Below, piece by piece: positions 8,446 to 17,930 of a stretch of DNA of 64,000 nucleotides (within the stretch, counting starts at the first letter, position 1; the number at the start of each line of letters is the position of its first letter). The stretch covers positions 124,001-188,000 of the forward strand of contig NZ_JAENJH010000002.1 of NCBI RefSeq assembly GCF_016595675.1, read 5' to 3'. The translations under genes were made by a program, and so were the position numbers. Origin of the DNA: Prauserella cavernicola (GTDB taxonomy: Bacteria; Actinomycetota; Actinomycetes; Mycobacteriales; Pseudonocardiaceae). The notes below the pieces were generated by a model. The model worked only from the letters and a program-made list of their open reading frames with translations, had not been told where the DNA came from and searched no databases.

Positions 8446-8492
8446 GGTCTCGACCAAGAAGGACCACACACCAGTACCCCGGGGAGACTGGC

Positions 8493-9983
8493 ATGAACCG
8501 AAAACGTCGCGCGAGCCGCGGACTGGCTTTACTGGCCGCGATCGGCTTCAGCGGCTCGATGTTCGCGGCACCAGCCGTGGCCGACGAGCCCGCAACGCGG
8601 GTGAAGTGGGGGCCGTGCCCCGAGGACGTCGTGGCCGGAGCCGCCCCGACGCAGCTGGAGTGCGGCACGGTCACGGTGCCGTTGGACTACTCCACACCGG
8701 ACGGTGAGCAGATCGAGCTCACGATCTCTCGGCTCGCCAGCACGAAACCGGACAAGCGGCGCGGTGTGCTGATGCTCAACCCGGGCGGCCCGGGCGGGTC
8801 CGGGCTGACGCAGCCCGCGTTCCTGGTGTCCAGGGGACTGCCCAACAGCGTCATGGACAGCTACGACGTGATCGGCATGGACACCCGCGGCGTCGGGCAT
8901 TCGACCAAGATGGGGTGCGGCTTCACCGTCGACACCGAGTACGGCGGCAACCTCCCGGTGTACGCACCGGACGACGCCGCGGTCACCGAACAGGCGAGGA
9001 TCGCCAAGGACGTGGCCGAGCAGTGCGCGAAGAACGACGACCGCCTGAAGCACCTGTCGACCGAGAACACGGCCCGTGATCTCGACCGGATCCGCGCCGC
9101 GCTCGGCGAGGAGAAGACCAGCTACCTCGGCTACTCCTACGGCACGGCGCTGGGCGCCACCTACGCGTCGTTGTTCCCCGAACGCACCGACCGCGTGGTG
9201 CTCGACAGCAACCTCGGCGACACCCACCTGGGCCGGGACGGCCTGCGCCGCTACGCGCTGGGCATGGAGGACACGTTCCCCGACTTCGCGATGTGGGCGG
9301 CGGCGCGACACGAGACCTACGGCCTCGGCAGCACCCCCGAGCAGGTGCGCGAGACCTACTTCGAACTGGCCGAGCGCCTCGACGAACACCCCATGCCCGG
9401 CATCGACGGCGCCCAGTTCCGGTCCGCCACCCTGGGACTGCTCTACCAGCGGATGCAGTACGGCGAGCTCGCGCAGACGTGGCAGTACGTGCTCGACGCG
9501 GAGGAGGGCGCGGCCCCGCCGGAGCCGGACGCCGCCGCGGACGCGGCCCCGTCGCCGAGCGACAACGCGTGGTCGGTGCTGCTCGCGGTGACCTGCAACG
9601 ACGTCGAGTGGGCGGAGGACGTCGACACCTACCGCAGCGCGGTCGCGGAGGACCGCGAGAAGTACCCGATGTACGGAGCGGCCGCGGCGAACATCCAGCC
9701 CTGCGCCTTCTGGGCACACGAGCGGACCGAGCCGCCGGTGGCGATCAACGACGAGGGCCCGGCCAACATCCTGATCATGCAGAACAAGCGTGACCCGGTG
9801 ACCCCTCACCGCAACGGCGAGCTGATGAGGGAGAAGTTCGAGGACCGGTCACGGCTGGTGAGCGCCGACGAGTCCGGACACGGCACCTACCTGCTCAGCG
9901 ACAACTCGTGCGCGCTGAACATCGGCACGAGCTACCTGGTCGACGGTGAGCTGCCGAAGGACCAGGTCTGCCAGGCGGACTGA
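8493..9983 (+). CDS. Secreted tripeptidyl-aminopeptidase-like alpha/beta hydrolase, copy 2
   Basis: This 496-residue exported serine hydrolase is a paralogue of the 5621 gene, similar along its whole length. The signal peptide covers about residues 1-30. The canonical NPGGPGGSG loop is present near residues 96-104, the nucleophile is Ser215 in GYSYGT, the acid is in KRDPVTPH and the His in SGHGTY. ATG 8493 is chosen over the in-frame start at 8292 because GGGGAGACTGGC lies just before it, a good signal peptide follows, and the promoter-like palindrome is at 8415-8445. A 17-bp hairpin ends the unit. Confidence 0.9.
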   Translation: MNRKRRASRGLALLAAIGFSGSMFAAPAVADEPATRVKWGPCPEDVVAGAAPTQLECGTVTVPLDYSTPDGEQIELTISRLASTKPDKRRGVLMLNPGGPGGSGLTQPAFLVSRGLPNSVMDSYDVIGMDTRGVGHSTKMGCGFTVDTEYGGNLPVYAPDDAAVTEQARIAKDVAEQCAKNDDRLKHLSTENTARDLDRIRAALGEEKTSYLGYSYGTALGATYASLFPERTDRVVLDSNLGDTHLGRDGLRRYALGMEDTFPDFAMWAAARHETYGLGSTPEQVRETYFELAERLDEHPMPGIDGAQFRSATLGLLYQRMQYGELAQTWQYVLDAEEGAAPPEPDAAADAAPSPSDNAWSVLLAVTCNDVEWAEDVDTYRSAVAEDREKYPMYGAAAANIQPCAFWAHERTEPPVAINDEGPANILIMQNKRDPVTPHRNGELMREKFEDRSRLVSADESGHGTYLLSDNSCALNIGTSYLVDGELPKDQVCQAD

Positions 9984-10004
9984 TGCTGGACGACTGACAG
10001 AACG

Positions 10005-10042
10005 AGATCGGCCCCGTGACCGTATGGTCACGGGGCCGATCT
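10005..10042. terminator. Bidirectional terminator between peptidase copy 2 and tRNA-Tyr
   Basis: There is a perfect 17-bp stem (10005-10021 with 10026-10042) and a four-base GTAT loop, 21 bases after the peptidase stop and eight bases from the 3' end of the tRNA gene. It can serve both converging transcripts. Confidence 0.8.
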
Positions 10043-10050
10043 GGCTGGTG

Positions 10051-10132
10051 TGGCGGGTGAGGGATTCGAACCCCCGAAGGCAGTGCCGTCTGATTTACAG
10101 TCAGATCCCTTTGGCCGCTCGGGCAACCCGCC
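10051..10132 (-). tRNA. tRNA-Tyr (GTA anticodon)
   Basis: Read on the minus strand, the 82-base sequence starts GGCGGGT and ends ACCCGCC plus discriminator A, giving a 7-bp acceptor stem. The anticodon loop CTGTAAATC contains GTA. A long variable arm makes it a class II tRNA, as expected for bacterial tRNA-Tyr, and the T arm has GGTTCGAATCC. The CCA end is not encoded. The only nearby + strand feature is a hairpin that would terminate it. Confidence 0.95.
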
Positions 10133-10251
10133 GGAGCCGGGGCGTGCCCGGCCGAGCAATAGAGTACCCAATGCCCCTGTCCTGCCTGCCGCGGGGGTTC
10201 GCCGTGACTAGGGTGGACCCATCCCAACCAGCAGACTACGAGGTGTGTGAC

Positions 10252-10743
10252 GTGGCCGATCCATCGTTCGACGTGGTGAGCAAGGTTGATCACCAGGAGG
10301 TGGACAACGCGCTGAACCAGGCCGGCAAGGAGCTGTCCACCCGGTTCGACTTCCGCGGCACGGGCGCCAAGATCGAGTGGTCGGGCTCCGAGGCCGTGGT
10401 CGTGGAGGCCGAGACCGAGGAGCGGGCGCTCGCGGCGGTCGAGGTGTTCAAGGAGAAGCTGATCAAGCGCGGCATCTCGCTCAAGGCGTTCGACGCTGGC
10501 GAGCCCGCCATCTCCGGCAAGACCTACAAGATCAACGGCAAGATCATCGAGGGCATCGCCACCGACAAGGCCAAGCAGATCGCGAAGTACATCCGCGACG
10601 AGGGCCCCAAGGGTGTGCAGGCGCAGATCCAGGGCGAGCAGCTGCGGGTGTCCGGCAAGAAGAAGGACCACCTGCAGGACGTGATCTCGCTGCTCAAGGA
10701 GAAGGACTTCGAGATCGCGCTCCAGTTCACCAACTACCGGTGA
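10252..10743 (+). CDS. yajQ: YajQ family nucleotide-binding protein
   Basis: This 163-residue cytoplasmic protein starts [11 protein letters not shown] and contains RFDFRGTGA, the hallmark of the YajQ/DUF520 family. It has two ferredoxin-like halves. Members bind nucleic acid or cyclic di-GMP in proteobacteria; the role in actinobacteria is unsettled. GTG 10252 is chosen because it gives the family length and N-terminus, although the frame is open further upstream. A 10-bp hairpin follows the stop. The gene stands alone, transcribed away from tRNA-Tyr. Confidence 0.92.
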   Translation: MADPSFDVVSKVDHQEVDNALNQAGKELSTRFDFRGTGAKIEWSGSEAVVVEAETEERALAAVEVFKEKLIKRGISLKAFDAGEPAISGKTYKINGKIIEGIATDKAKQIAKYIRDEGPKGVQAQIQGEQLRVSGKKKDHLQDVISLLKEKDFEIALQFTNYR

Positions 10744-10755
10744 CACACCTGCGCT

Positions 10756-10782
10756 GACCTGCGGCCACTCGCGCCGCAGGTC
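10756..10782. terminator. Bidirectional hairpin between yajQ and the DUF3592-like gene
   Basis: A 10-bp perfect stem (GACCTGCGGC / GCCGCAGGTC) with a seven-base loop sits between two convergent genes. There is no T-tract. Confidence 0.65.
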
Positions 10783-10792
10783 GTGCGCAGGC

Positions 10793-11203
10793 TCACCCCG
10801 CCTCGGGACCGACCAGCAGGCCCAGCACGAAGACGAGCACGGCGCACAGCCCGAACGAGATGAGCAGCCAGCCGATCCAGCCGCCGCGCATCGACGTGCC
10901 CTCGATGTAGGCGACGTCCGGGTTCCCTCGGCTGTACAGCACCGTGACCCGGCTGCCCTCGCGCAGGCGCCGCGACCCGATGTCGCCGCCCTTGGTCGTG
11001 ATCTCGCGCCCGTCCTCGGTGACGAACTCGACGGTCGCGGTCCGGACGTTGCTGCCGTTCTCCACCGCCGTCACGTCGACCTTGACGATCCGGCCCGAGG
11101 CGCGAGCCGCGCGAGCACGGAACAGCCGGGCCCTGGCCAGCAGGCCGATCCCGGCCACGAGGAGGCAGAGCCCGGCGATCCCGATCAAAGACAGCTCGTC
11201 CAC
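10793..11203 (-). CDS. DUF3592-like membrane protein
   Basis: This 136-residue protein has an N-terminal membrane helix (about residues 5-23), a central beta-rich domain containing TVEFVTEDGREITTKGG and the phrase VTVLYSRGNPDVAYIEG, and a C-terminal membrane helix. That layout and the V-x-Y-x-P-x-NP pattern match DUF3592 proteins, whose function is unknown. GTG 11203 is preferred to the longer frame because GGGAGGG lies just before it and the upstream codons look non-coding. It is convergent with yajQ and divergent from the sialidase-like gene. Confidence 0.75.
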   Translation of the reverse strand: MDELSLIGIAGLCLLVAGIGLLARARLFRARAARASGRIVKVDVTAVENGSNVRTATVEFVTEDGREITTKGGDIGSRRLREGSRVTVLYSRGNPDVAYIEGTSMRGGWIGWLLISFGLCAVLVFVLGLLVGPEAG

Positions 11204-11369
11204 GAACCCTCCCGATGGCCTGCGCGGCCCTTCGATCAGGCCCCCGCGGCAGGCTATCGAGCCGGGCCCTCCGAAAGTCGGAGATCGCCCCCGGCATGTG
11301 CGCGAGAGTCTCGCGACGGAAGATCCAAACATGGTGTAATCCCCCGGTCACGGCGCGAAGGGGGATTTC

Positions 11370-12512
11370 ATGCGCAAGGTCTTCGTCCTGTTGCTCAGCG
11401 TGCTCGTCGTCAGCGGGCTCGCCTCGCCCGTCTCGGCGGCCGAGCGGACGCTGTTGCACGAGGGCCTCGGCGCCTATCCCCGCCTGATCCGGCTGGAGCA
11501 CGGCGGGCCGCTCAGCGACGGGCGCATCCTGGCGGCGATGACAAGCAAGGACGCGAACGGGCACTACACGCCGATCTACGAGAGCACCGACGAGGGAAGC
11601 TCGTTCTCGCGCGTCGGCACCGTGCGCGATCCGGCCGGGGCCGAGGGCATGTGCTGCGGCACCCTCTACGAGCTGCCCGAACGCGTCGGGCGCATGCGTG
11701 CGGGCACGCTGCTGTGGGCGGCGAGCTACCGGCAGCAGGGCGGCGACGACCGGCAGATCGGCATCCGCGTGTGGGCCAGCCGCGACATGGGCCGCACCTG
11801 GTCGTTCCTCGCCGAGCCAGTGCGCTCCCACAACTACGACGGCGTGTGGGAGCCCGAGTTCACCGTCGACGCCGGCGGCACCCTGTGGATGCACTACGCC
11901 GACGAGACCGAGGCCCCGCGCTACGCCCAGGTGCTCAACCGTGTCGCCAGCGTCGACGGCACCAACTGGGGCACCAAGCAGCGCACCATGGCCATCCCGC
12001 CCGACCGCGTGCGCCCCGGCATGCCGATCGTGCGCAGGCTGCCCGACGGGCGGTACTACTTCGCGTACGAGATCTGCAACTACGGCGACCGCTTCTGCGA
12101 CCCGTACTTCAAGATCTCCCCCGACGGCGCCAACTTCGGCGACCCCGCCGCGCCCGGCACCCGCGTGCAGGCCGCGAACGGCAAGCACTTCCAGCACGCT
12201 CAGACGATCAGCCTGTTCCCCGGCGGTCCGACGGGCACCCGCATCCTCATGGTCGGCCAGATCTACGTGGACCGGAACGGCAAGAAGCTGCCCGGCAACG
12301 GCCGCACGCTGCTCGCCAACGACCACCTGGGCTCCGGCGACTGGTACGAGGTGCCCGCACCCGTCCACGTGAACGACCCCTACGACAACTGGTGCCCGAA
12401 CTACAGCTCCACGCTCCTGCCCGTGGACGACGGCCAGAACGTGCTGCAGGTCGCGGCCGACTACACCGGCGGTGTGTGCAAGGCCTACTTTGGTAAGGGC
12501 CCGGCAGGCTGA
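11370..12512 (+). CDS. Secreted sialidase-fold (BNR/Asp-box) protein
   Basis: This 380-residue exported protein has a signal peptide (residues 1-23, ending VSA) and a beta-propeller with Asp-box repeats: STDEGSSF near residue 72 and SRDMGRTW near 137. Such propellers occur in sialidases (GH33) and exo-arabinanases (GH93); WEPEF at about residue 157 gives an acidic residue where these enzymes keep one. Several paired Cys residues ([26 protein letters not shown]) suggest disulfides. I cannot fix the substrate. It is followed 52 bases on by rmlA, with a separate ribosome-binding site. Confidence 0.75.
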   Translation: MRKVFVLLLSVLVVSGLASPVSAAERTLLHEGLGAYPRLIRLEHGGPLSDGRILAAMTSKDANGHYTPIYESTDEGSSFSRVGTVRDPAGAEGMCCGTLYELPERVGRMRAGTLLWAASYRQQGGDDRQIGIRVWASRDMGRTWSFLAEPVRSHNYDGVWEPEFTVDAGGTLWMHYADETEAPRYAQVLNRVASVDGTNWGTKQRTMAIPPDRVRPGMPIVRRLPDGRYYFAYEICNYGDRFCDPYFKISPDGANFGDPAAPGTRVQAANGKHFQHAQTISLFPGGPTGTRILMVGQIYVDRNGKKLPGNGRTLLANDHLGSGDWYEVPAPVHVNDPYDNWCPNYSSTLLPVDDGQNVLQVAADYTGGVCKAYFGKGPAG

Positions 12513-12564
12513 GCCTCGCGATACCCTGGCCGTTCACGAGGCGAGCGAGGGCGGGAGTACACGG

Positions 12565-13446
12565 ATGAAGGGCATCGTGCTGGCCGGTGGCAGCGGCACC
12601 CGGCTGCACCCCATCACCCAGGCGATCTCCAAACAACTGCTACCCGTCTACGACAAGCCGATGATCTACTACCCGCTCTCGGTGCTCATGCTGGCCGGGA
12701 TCCGCGAGGTGCTGATCATCTCCACGCCGACGGACCTGCCGAACTTCCGGCGCTTGCTCGGCGACGGCAACCAGTTCGGCCTCGAGCTGAGCTACGCCGA
12801 ACAGGCCGCGCCCAACGGGCTGGCCGAGGCGTTCGTGATCGGCGCCGACTTCATCGGCGACGACGACGTGGCGCTGATCCTCGGCGACAACATCTTCTAC
12901 GGCCAGGGCTTCTCGAAGACGCTCGAGCAGGAAGTGTCCACCATGGACGGCTGCGTGCTGTTCGGGTACGCGGTGAAGGACGCCCGGCGCTACGGGGTCG
13001 GCGAGACCGACGGCACCGGCAGGCTGCTCTCCATCGAGGAGAAGCCCGAGCACCCGCGCTCCAACCGGGCCATCACCGGTCTGTACCTCTACGACAACCA
13101 CGTCGTGGACATCGCGAGGAACCTCAAGCCGTCGAAGCGGGGCGAGCTCGAGATCACCGACGTGAACATGACCTACCTGCACCAGCATCGCGCCCGGCTG
13201 GTCGAGCTCAGCCGCGGGTTCGCGTGGCTCGACACCGGCACCCACGACTCGCTGCTGGAGGCCGCCCAGTTCGTGCAGGTGCTCGAACACCGCACCGGTG
13301 TACGCATCGCGTGTCTCGAGGAGATCGCGCTGCGCATGGGTTTCATCAGCCCGGACGAGTGCTTCCGGCTGGGCGCCAAGCTCGCCAAGAGCGGCTACGG
13401 CGACTACGTGATGGACGTGGCGAGGTTGGCGGGCGCGACCGGCTGA
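12565..13446 (+). CDS. rmlA: Glucose-1-phosphate thymidylyltransferase (RmlA)
   Basis: This 293-residue cytoplasmic enzyme joins dTTP and glucose-1-phosphate to dTDP-glucose, the first step towards dTDP-rhamnose and related sugars. The nucleotidyltransferase signature [11 protein letters not shown] with [17 protein letters not shown] follows the start, and the sugar-binding region has GLAEAFVIG and LGDNIFYG. Length and motifs match the short RmlA type. ATG 12565 is in the normal family position and the open frame upstream is non-coding. rmlB, rmlC and rmlD are not beside it; the RmlC-like gene at 37636 is distant and divergent in sequence. It converges on htpX with a 16-base gap. Confidence 0.95.
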   Translation: MKGIVLAGGSGTRLHPITQAISKQLLPVYDKPMIYYPLSVLMLAGIREVLIISTPTDLPNFRRLLGDGNQFGLELSYAEQAAPNGLAEAFVIGADFIGDDDVALILGDNIFYGQGFSKTLEQEVSTMDGCVLFGYAVKDARRYGVGETDGTGRLLSIEEKPEHPRSNRAITGLYLYDNHVVDIARNLKPSKRGELEITDVNMTYLHQHRARLVELSRGFAWLDTGTHDSLLEAAQFVQVLEHRTGVRIACLEEIALRMGFISPDECFRLGAKLAKSGYGDYVMDVARLAGATG

Positions 13447-13462
13447 GCCTCAGTACCGCGCC

Positions 13463-14329
13463 TCAGTACTGCTGCCTGCGGGCCATCTCCTCGAGCCTGC
13501 GCACCCGGTCCTCGATCGGTGGGTGGGTCGAGAACAGGTTCGAGAGCTTCTCGCCCGACCGGAACGGGTTGGCGATCATCAGGTGCGACTGCGAGACGAC
13601 CTTGGGCTCGGGAGCGAGCGGGAGCGAGGCGGTGCCGCGCTGCAGCTTGCGCAGCGCCGAGGCGAGCGCGAGCGGGTCGCCGGTGAGCTCCGCACCCGAG
13701 GCGTCGGCCTGGTACTCGCGGGAGCGGCTGACGCTCATCTTGATGATGCCGGCGGCGATGGGGCCGAGGAAGATCAGCAGCAGCGACACCAGCGGGTTGA
13801 CCCCGCCGCGGTTGTTGCCGCCGAACATGCCGGCGAACATCGCCAGGTTGGCCAGGACGCTCACCACGCTGGCCAGCGCGCCGGCGACGCAGGAGATGAG
13901 GATGTCGCGGTTGTAGACGTGCGACAGCTCGTGGCCGAGCACGGCGCGCAGCTCGCGCTCGTCGAGCAGTTCCAGGATTCCGGTGGTGCAGCACACCGCC
14001 GCGTTGCGCGGGTTGCGGCCCGTCGCGAAGGCGTTGGGCGCCTGGGTGGGACTGATGTAGAGCCTGGGCATGGGCTGGCGCGCCTGCGTGGCTAGCTCGC
14101 GCACGATCCGGTACATCGCGGGCTGCTCGGCCTCCGACACCGGCCGCGCGCGCATGGCGCGCAGCGCGAGCTTGTCGGACTGGAAGTACGCGTAGGCGTT
14201 CATGCCGAGGGCGATCGCGAGCCCGATGAACAGAGCTCCGCGGCCGAAGATCCCGCTGATCCCGATGATGATGGCACTCAGCAGGCCGAGCAGCAGCGCC
14301 GTCTTCAGCCCGTTGCGGTGCTTGTGCAC
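13463..14329 (-). CDS. htpX: HtpX-type membrane metalloprotease (M48)
   Basis: This 288-residue zinc protease of the cytoplasmic membrane degrades misfolded membrane proteins. Two N-terminal membrane helices (about residues 10-28 and 31-48) are followed by the zinc site HELSH with His133, Glu134 and His137, and the third ligand Glu205 in SREYQAD. Two more helices lie between these motifs. GTG 14329 is chosen because AGGAGG sits nine bases upstream and the resulting length is the family norm; the longer frame is non-coding. It is transcribed divergently from the beta-propeller gene. Confidence 0.95.
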   Translation of the reverse strand: MHKHRNGLKTALLLGLLSAIIIGISGIFGRGALFIGLAIALGMNAYAYFQSDKLALRAMRARPVSEAEQPAMYRIVRELATQARQPMPRLYISPTQAPNAFATGRNPRNAAVCCTTGILELLDERELRAVLGHELSHVYNRDILISCVAGALASVVSVLANLAMFAGMFGGNNRGGVNPLVSLLLIFLGPIAAGIIKMSVSRSREYQADASGAELTGDPLALASALRKLQRGTASLPLAPEPKVVSQSHLMIANPFRSGEKLSNLFSTHPPIEDRVRRLEEMARRQQY

Positions 14330-14537
14330 GTGCTCACGCCTCCTCTCGAGTGCCGGCCGCTGGCGCGCCGGCTCACTAGATCGAACGCGGTCGATAGCCC
14401 CGAAGTTCCTGGTGAACGTCACTCGGCAGGGGCGAAGCACCAGGCGGAATACCGATTCGCCCGACACGGCACCCGATCCCAGGCTACGGTCCCACCAACA
14501 ACAGCGCAGAAATGTGGAGGAAAAACAGGAGGTCATC

Positions 14538-15506
14538 GTGGCCGATCCGAGGTGGACGCGCCGGACGGCGCTCGGGACAGCCGCAGCCGCCGCGCTGGCG
14601 GTCGCGCTCCCCACCGGCAGCGCGAGAGCGACACAGGTCACCCGGATCGGCGTGGGTTCCTCGCCCTCGAGCCTCGCTGTGAACTCCCTCACCGGCACTG
14701 TCTACGTCGGCTGCGAGGACGACGGCACGGTGTGGCTGCTCGACCGGTCCGGCTCCGTGCGAACCGTGGTGGAGGTCGGCGGGACCGTCACCGGCATCGC
14801 CGTGAACCCGGTGACCGGGCGCGCCTACGTCAGCAGCAGCCTGGCAGGCACGGTCGCCGTGCTGGAGGAGGCCACCGGCACCGTGTCGTCCACGATCGCG
14901 GCGGGGCCCGGCTCGGGGCCGATCGACGTGGACTCCGAGACCGACACCGTGTACGTGGGCAGTGACGCCACCGGCTCCGTCGCCGTGCTCGACGGAGCCT
15001 CCGGGTCCTTCGCCGGGCTCGTGCCGGGTGAGTCGGACGCGCTCGCGGGCGTGGCAGTGGACAGCGGGCGGCGGCTGGCCTACTGCACGAGCATCGGCGC
15101 CACGCGAGTCGAGGTGCTCGACCTGGCCACGCAGGAGTTCGTCGGCTCGATCGCGGTCGGCAAGTCGCCGAAGGGCGTGGCCGTGCACGGCGCGAGCGAC
15201 ACGATCTACACCGCCAACGCGGGCATCCACCACCTCTCGGTCATCGACGGCGCGACGAGGAAGGAGACCGCGACGATTCTGCTGGGCAGCGCGGCCTCGT
15301 CGGTGGCCGTGCACCAGGGCACCAGGACCGTCTACGTCAACGGCGGCGCCAACGGGCTGCTGCGCATCGACGGCGCGCGCGGCGAGCCGTCGGGCGAGCT
15401 GGGCCTCGGCATCAACCCCGGCGCGGTGGCCGTGGACCAGCGCACGCGTGTGGTCTACGCGGCAGACCCGGTGCACGACGCCGTCCACCTGGTGCGCGAT
15501 TTCTGA
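14538..15506 (+). CDS. Tat-exported YVTN/WD40-like beta-propeller protein
   Basis: This 322-residue protein starts with a twin-arginine signal (Arg8-Arg9, TRRTALG, then a hydrophobic stretch ending GSARA). The rest is a series of about seven repeats of roughly 42 residues with the pattern VAVN..T.TVYV...DGTV.VLD, as in YVTN-type propellers of surface-layer and cell-wall proteins. No catalytic residues are evident; a binding or scaffold role outside the cell is likely. GTG 14538 is chosen because AGGAGG lies six bases upstream and the Tat signal follows at once. A short gap separates it from the next gene. Confidence 0.82.
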   Translation: MADPRWTRRTALGTAAAAALAVALPTGSARATQVTRIGVGSSPSSLAVNSLTGTVYVGCEDDGTVWLLDRSGSVRTVVEVGGTVTGIAVNPVTGRAYVSSSLAGTVAVLEEATGTVSSTIAAGPGSGPIDVDSETDTVYVGSDATGSVAVLDGASGSFAGLVPGESDALAGVAVDSGRRLAYCTSIGATRVEVLDLATQEFVGSIAVGKSPKGVAVHGASDTIYTANAGIHHLSVIDGATRKETATILLGSAASSVAVHQGTRTVYVNGGANGLLRIDGARGEPSGELGLGINPGAVAVDQRTRVVYAADPVHDAVHLVRDF

Positions 15507-15545
15507 GTACCGACCTGGAGTTGGTCCGGGGCTACCGTCGAAGAC

Positions 15546-16418
15546 ATGCGACTCGGACTGCAAATTCCCGACTTCACGTGGCCGAACGGACCGACGAAGC
15601 TCGGCTCCGAACTCGGCGAACTCGCCCACGCGGCCGACGAGGCGGGCTTCGCCTACCTCGCCGTGATGGACCACTTCTTCCAGATCGACGGCGTCGGGCC
15701 CAGCGAGAACGACATGCTCGAGGCCTACACGACGCTCGGCTACCTCGCCGCGCACACCAGCAACGCCAAGCTGCTCACCGTGGTCACGGGCGCCTTCTAC
15801 CGCCATCCCGGGCTGCTCGCGAAGAGCGTGACCACGCTCGACGTGCTCTCGGGCGGGCGCGCGATCCTCGGAATCGGCGCGGGCTGGAACGAGGAGGAGT
15901 CACGCGGGCTCGGCTTCCGCTTCCCGCCGCTCAAGGAACGCTTCGAACAGCTCGAGGACAACCTGCGGTACTGCCTCGACATGTGGGCGCCCGGCGACGG
16001 CCCGTTCGAGGGCACGCACGTGAGCGCCGAGCGGCTGCTCAACGTGCCGCAGGCGCTGTCGTCGCCGCACCCGCCCATCATGATCGGCGGTGGCGGGGAG
16101 AAGAAGACCCTGCGGCTGGTGGCCCGCTACGCCCAGCTGTGCAACCTCTTCGCCGGGCCCGAGCTGGAGCGCAAGCTCAAGGTGCTGCGCGAGCACTGCG
16201 AGGCCGAGGGCCGCGACTACGACGACATCACCAAGACGTCGTACCTGGTGCTCGACGCGGGCAAGCAGGGCGAGAAGGCCGGCGAGCTGATCGGCCAGCT
16301 GCGCGGGCTGGCGGCGCAGGGCATCGACGACGTCATCGGCATGGTTCCCGGTGTCCCGGACCCGGCGTTGATCGACGTTTTCCGCAAGGAGATCATTCCC
16401 GCCGTCGCGGAATTGTAG
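15546..16418 (+). CDS. LLM-class F420-dependent oxidoreductase
   Basis: This 290-residue luciferase-like TIM-barrel protein starts MRLGLQIPDFTW and has the coenzyme-site stretch VVTGAFYRHPGLLAK, then SGGRAILGIGAGW and PPIMIGGGGEKKTLRL. These are typical of actinobacterial F420-dependent LLM enzymes, which move hydride to or from small molecules. The substrate is not readable. It is 39 bases after the propeller gene and ends in a strong intrinsic terminator, so it closes this unit. Confidence 0.9.
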   Translation: MRLGLQIPDFTWPNGPTKLGSELGELAHAADEAGFAYLAVMDHFFQIDGVGPSENDMLEAYTTLGYLAAHTSNAKLLTVVTGAFYRHPGLLAKSVTTLDVLSGGRAILGIGAGWNEEESRGLGFRFPPLKERFEQLEDNLRYCLDMWAPGDGPFEGTHVSAERLLNVPQALSSPHPPIMIGGGGEKKTLRLVARYAQLCNLFAGPELERKLKVLREHCEAEGRDYDDITKTSYLVLDAGKQGEKAGELIGQLRGLAAQGIDDVIGMVPGVPDPALIDVFRKEIIPAVAEL

Positions 16419-16451
16419 AACTGTCAGTCCACTACGGACTGATCACCATTG

Positions 16452-16502
16452 ATCGGGCGAGTGCGTTGTTCACCGACAAGCGCACTCGCCCGATTCTTTT
16501 TT
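16452..16502 (+). terminator. Intrinsic terminator after the LLM oxidoreductase
   Basis: There is a 14-bp perfect stem (ATCGGGCGAGTGCG / CGCACTCGCCCGAT), a 15-base loop and then TCTTTTTT. It is the most classical terminator in the window and isolates the polysaccharide locus that follows. Confidence 0.93.
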
Positions 16503-16613
16503 ACCTGGCCCCGCAGATGTCACCAGTCGGTAAAAGCGCGTAACGACCTCCACTCTCCCAGCGAATCAGCAGGAGAGTCGTGACCGCCGGGGCGGTCGCG
16601 GGAGGAGAGCCAC

Positions 16614-17930
16614 ATGAAGATCAGTGTCTTCGGGCTCGGCTACGTGGGCTGTGTGTCCGCCGCGTGCCTCGCAGGCCGCGGAAACCAGGTCATCGGCGTC
16701 GATGTGAACCCGACCAAGATCGAGCTCGTCCGCAACGGAAAGGCGCCGGTAGTCGAGGACCGGATCGGTGAGCTGACCGCGGAGGTCGTGGCCTCCGGCG
16801 CGCTGCGCGCCACCACCGACGTCGCCGACGCGATCGCGAACAGCGAGATCTCCCTGATCTGCGTGGGCACGCCGTCCGCCTCGAACGGCAGCCTCTCGAC
16901 CGCGTTCCTCGAGCGCGTCACCGAGGAGATCGGCGAGGCACTGGCCCGCAAGGGCACGCGGCACACCGTGGTCTTTCGCAGCACGATGCTGCCTGGCACG
17001 TGCCTCGAACTGCTGGTGCCCATCCTCGAGAAGGCATCGGGCCGCACGGCCGGTGTCGACTTCGGCGTGGCCGTGAACCCCGAGTTCCTGCGCGAAGGCA
17101 GCAGCGTCAAGGACTTCTTCGACCCGCCGAAGACCGTGATCGGCGAGATCGACACCGCCAGCGGCGACGCCGTGGCCGAGCTCTACGAAGGCCTGCCCGG
17201 CGACGTGTTCCGCGTCCCGGTGCCGGTCGCCGAGATGACGAAGTACGCCGACAACGCCTTCCACGGGCTCAAGATCGGCTTCGCCAACGAGCTCGGCGCG
17301 ATCTGCAGGGCGCTCGGGCTCGACTCGCACCGCGTGATGGACGTCTTCCTGGCCGACCGCAAGCTCAACGTCAGCCCCGCCTACCTGCGGCCCGGGTTCG
17401 CGTTCGGCGGCTCGTGCCTGCCCAAGGACCTGCGCGGTCTGGTCCACGCAGCGCACCGCGCCGACGTGTCGGTGCCGATCCTGTCGCACGTGCTGCCCTC
17501 CAACGAGGAGCACCTGCGCCGTGCGGTGGAACTGGTGGTGCGCACGGGAAAGCGCCGGGTCGGCCTGTTCGGACTCTCGTTCAAACCCGGCACCGACGAC
17601 CTGCGCGAGAGCCCGCTGGTCGAGCTCGCGGAGCGGCTGCTCGGCAAGGGCTACGACCTCAAGATCTACGACGCCAACGTGAGCCTGTCCCGGCTGCTCG
17701 GCGCCAACCGCGAGTACATCGAGAGCAGGCTGCCGCACCTGGGGCAGCTGCTCGCCGCGTCCGTCGACGAAGTACTCGAGCACGCCGAGGTGTACCTGGT
17801 CGGCAGCACCGACGCGGCGGTGGTGGCCGCGTTGCCGCACGACGAGCGGCACGTGCTCATCGATCTGGTCCGCGTGCCCGATGCCGATACGCGACGAGCC
17901 GAAGAGGGGTATGTCGGTCTTGCCTGGTAG
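16614..17930 (+). CDS. algD: GDP-mannose 6-dehydrogenase, AlgD type (UDP-glucose dehydrogenase family)
   Basis: This 438-residue NAD-dependent enzyme oxidises a nucleotide sugar to its uronate. The N-terminal Rossmann motif is GLGYVG and the catalytic Cys is Cys268 in GFAFGGSCLPKD, the position known in Pseudomonas AlgD. Close matches to AlgD, such as GLSFKPGTDDLRESPLVELA and GANREYIESRLPHL, favour GDP-mannose over UDP-glucose. GGGAGGAG sits seven bases before the ATG, preceded by a short hairpin at 16582-16597. It opens the exopolysaccharide locus, so GDP-mannuronate is the likely building block. UDP-glucose specificity remains possible. Confidence 0.9.
   Translation: MKISVFGLGYVGCVSAACLAGRGNQVIGVDVNPTKIELVRNGKAPVVEDRIGELTAEVVASGALRATTDVADAIANSEISLICVGTPSASNGSLSTAFLERVTEEIGEALARKGTRHTVVFRSTMLPGTCLELLVPILEKASGRTAGVDFGVAVNPEFLREGSSVKDFFDPPKTVIGEIDTASGDAVAELYEGLPGDVFRVPVPVAEMTKYADNAFHGLKIGFANELGAICRALGLDSHRVMDVFLADRKLNVSPAYLRPGFAFGGSCLPKDLRGLVHAAHRADVSVPILSHVLPSNEEHLRRAVELVVRTGKRRVGLFGLSFKPGTDDLRESPLVELAERLLGKGYDLKIYDANVSLSRLLGANREYIESRLPHLGQLLAASVDEVLEHAEVYLVGSTDAAVVAALPHDERHVLIDLVRVPDADTRRAEEGYVGLAW

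Noticed and set aside
8292..8492. Longer N-terminus for peptidase copy 2
   Set aside because: This stretch contains the promoter-like palindrome and overlaps the divergent S1 protease promoter; the signal peptide begins at 8493 after a good ribosome-binding site.
10250..10260. Attachment site at the tRNA-Tyr gene
   Set aside because: No repeat of the tRNA 3' end, integrase or mobile gene is seen next to it.
12565..13446. rmlA as part of the exopolysaccharide locus
   Set aside because: It is about 3 kb away, separated by htpX on the other strand, a propeller gene and a strong terminator; it is more likely a housekeeping gene.
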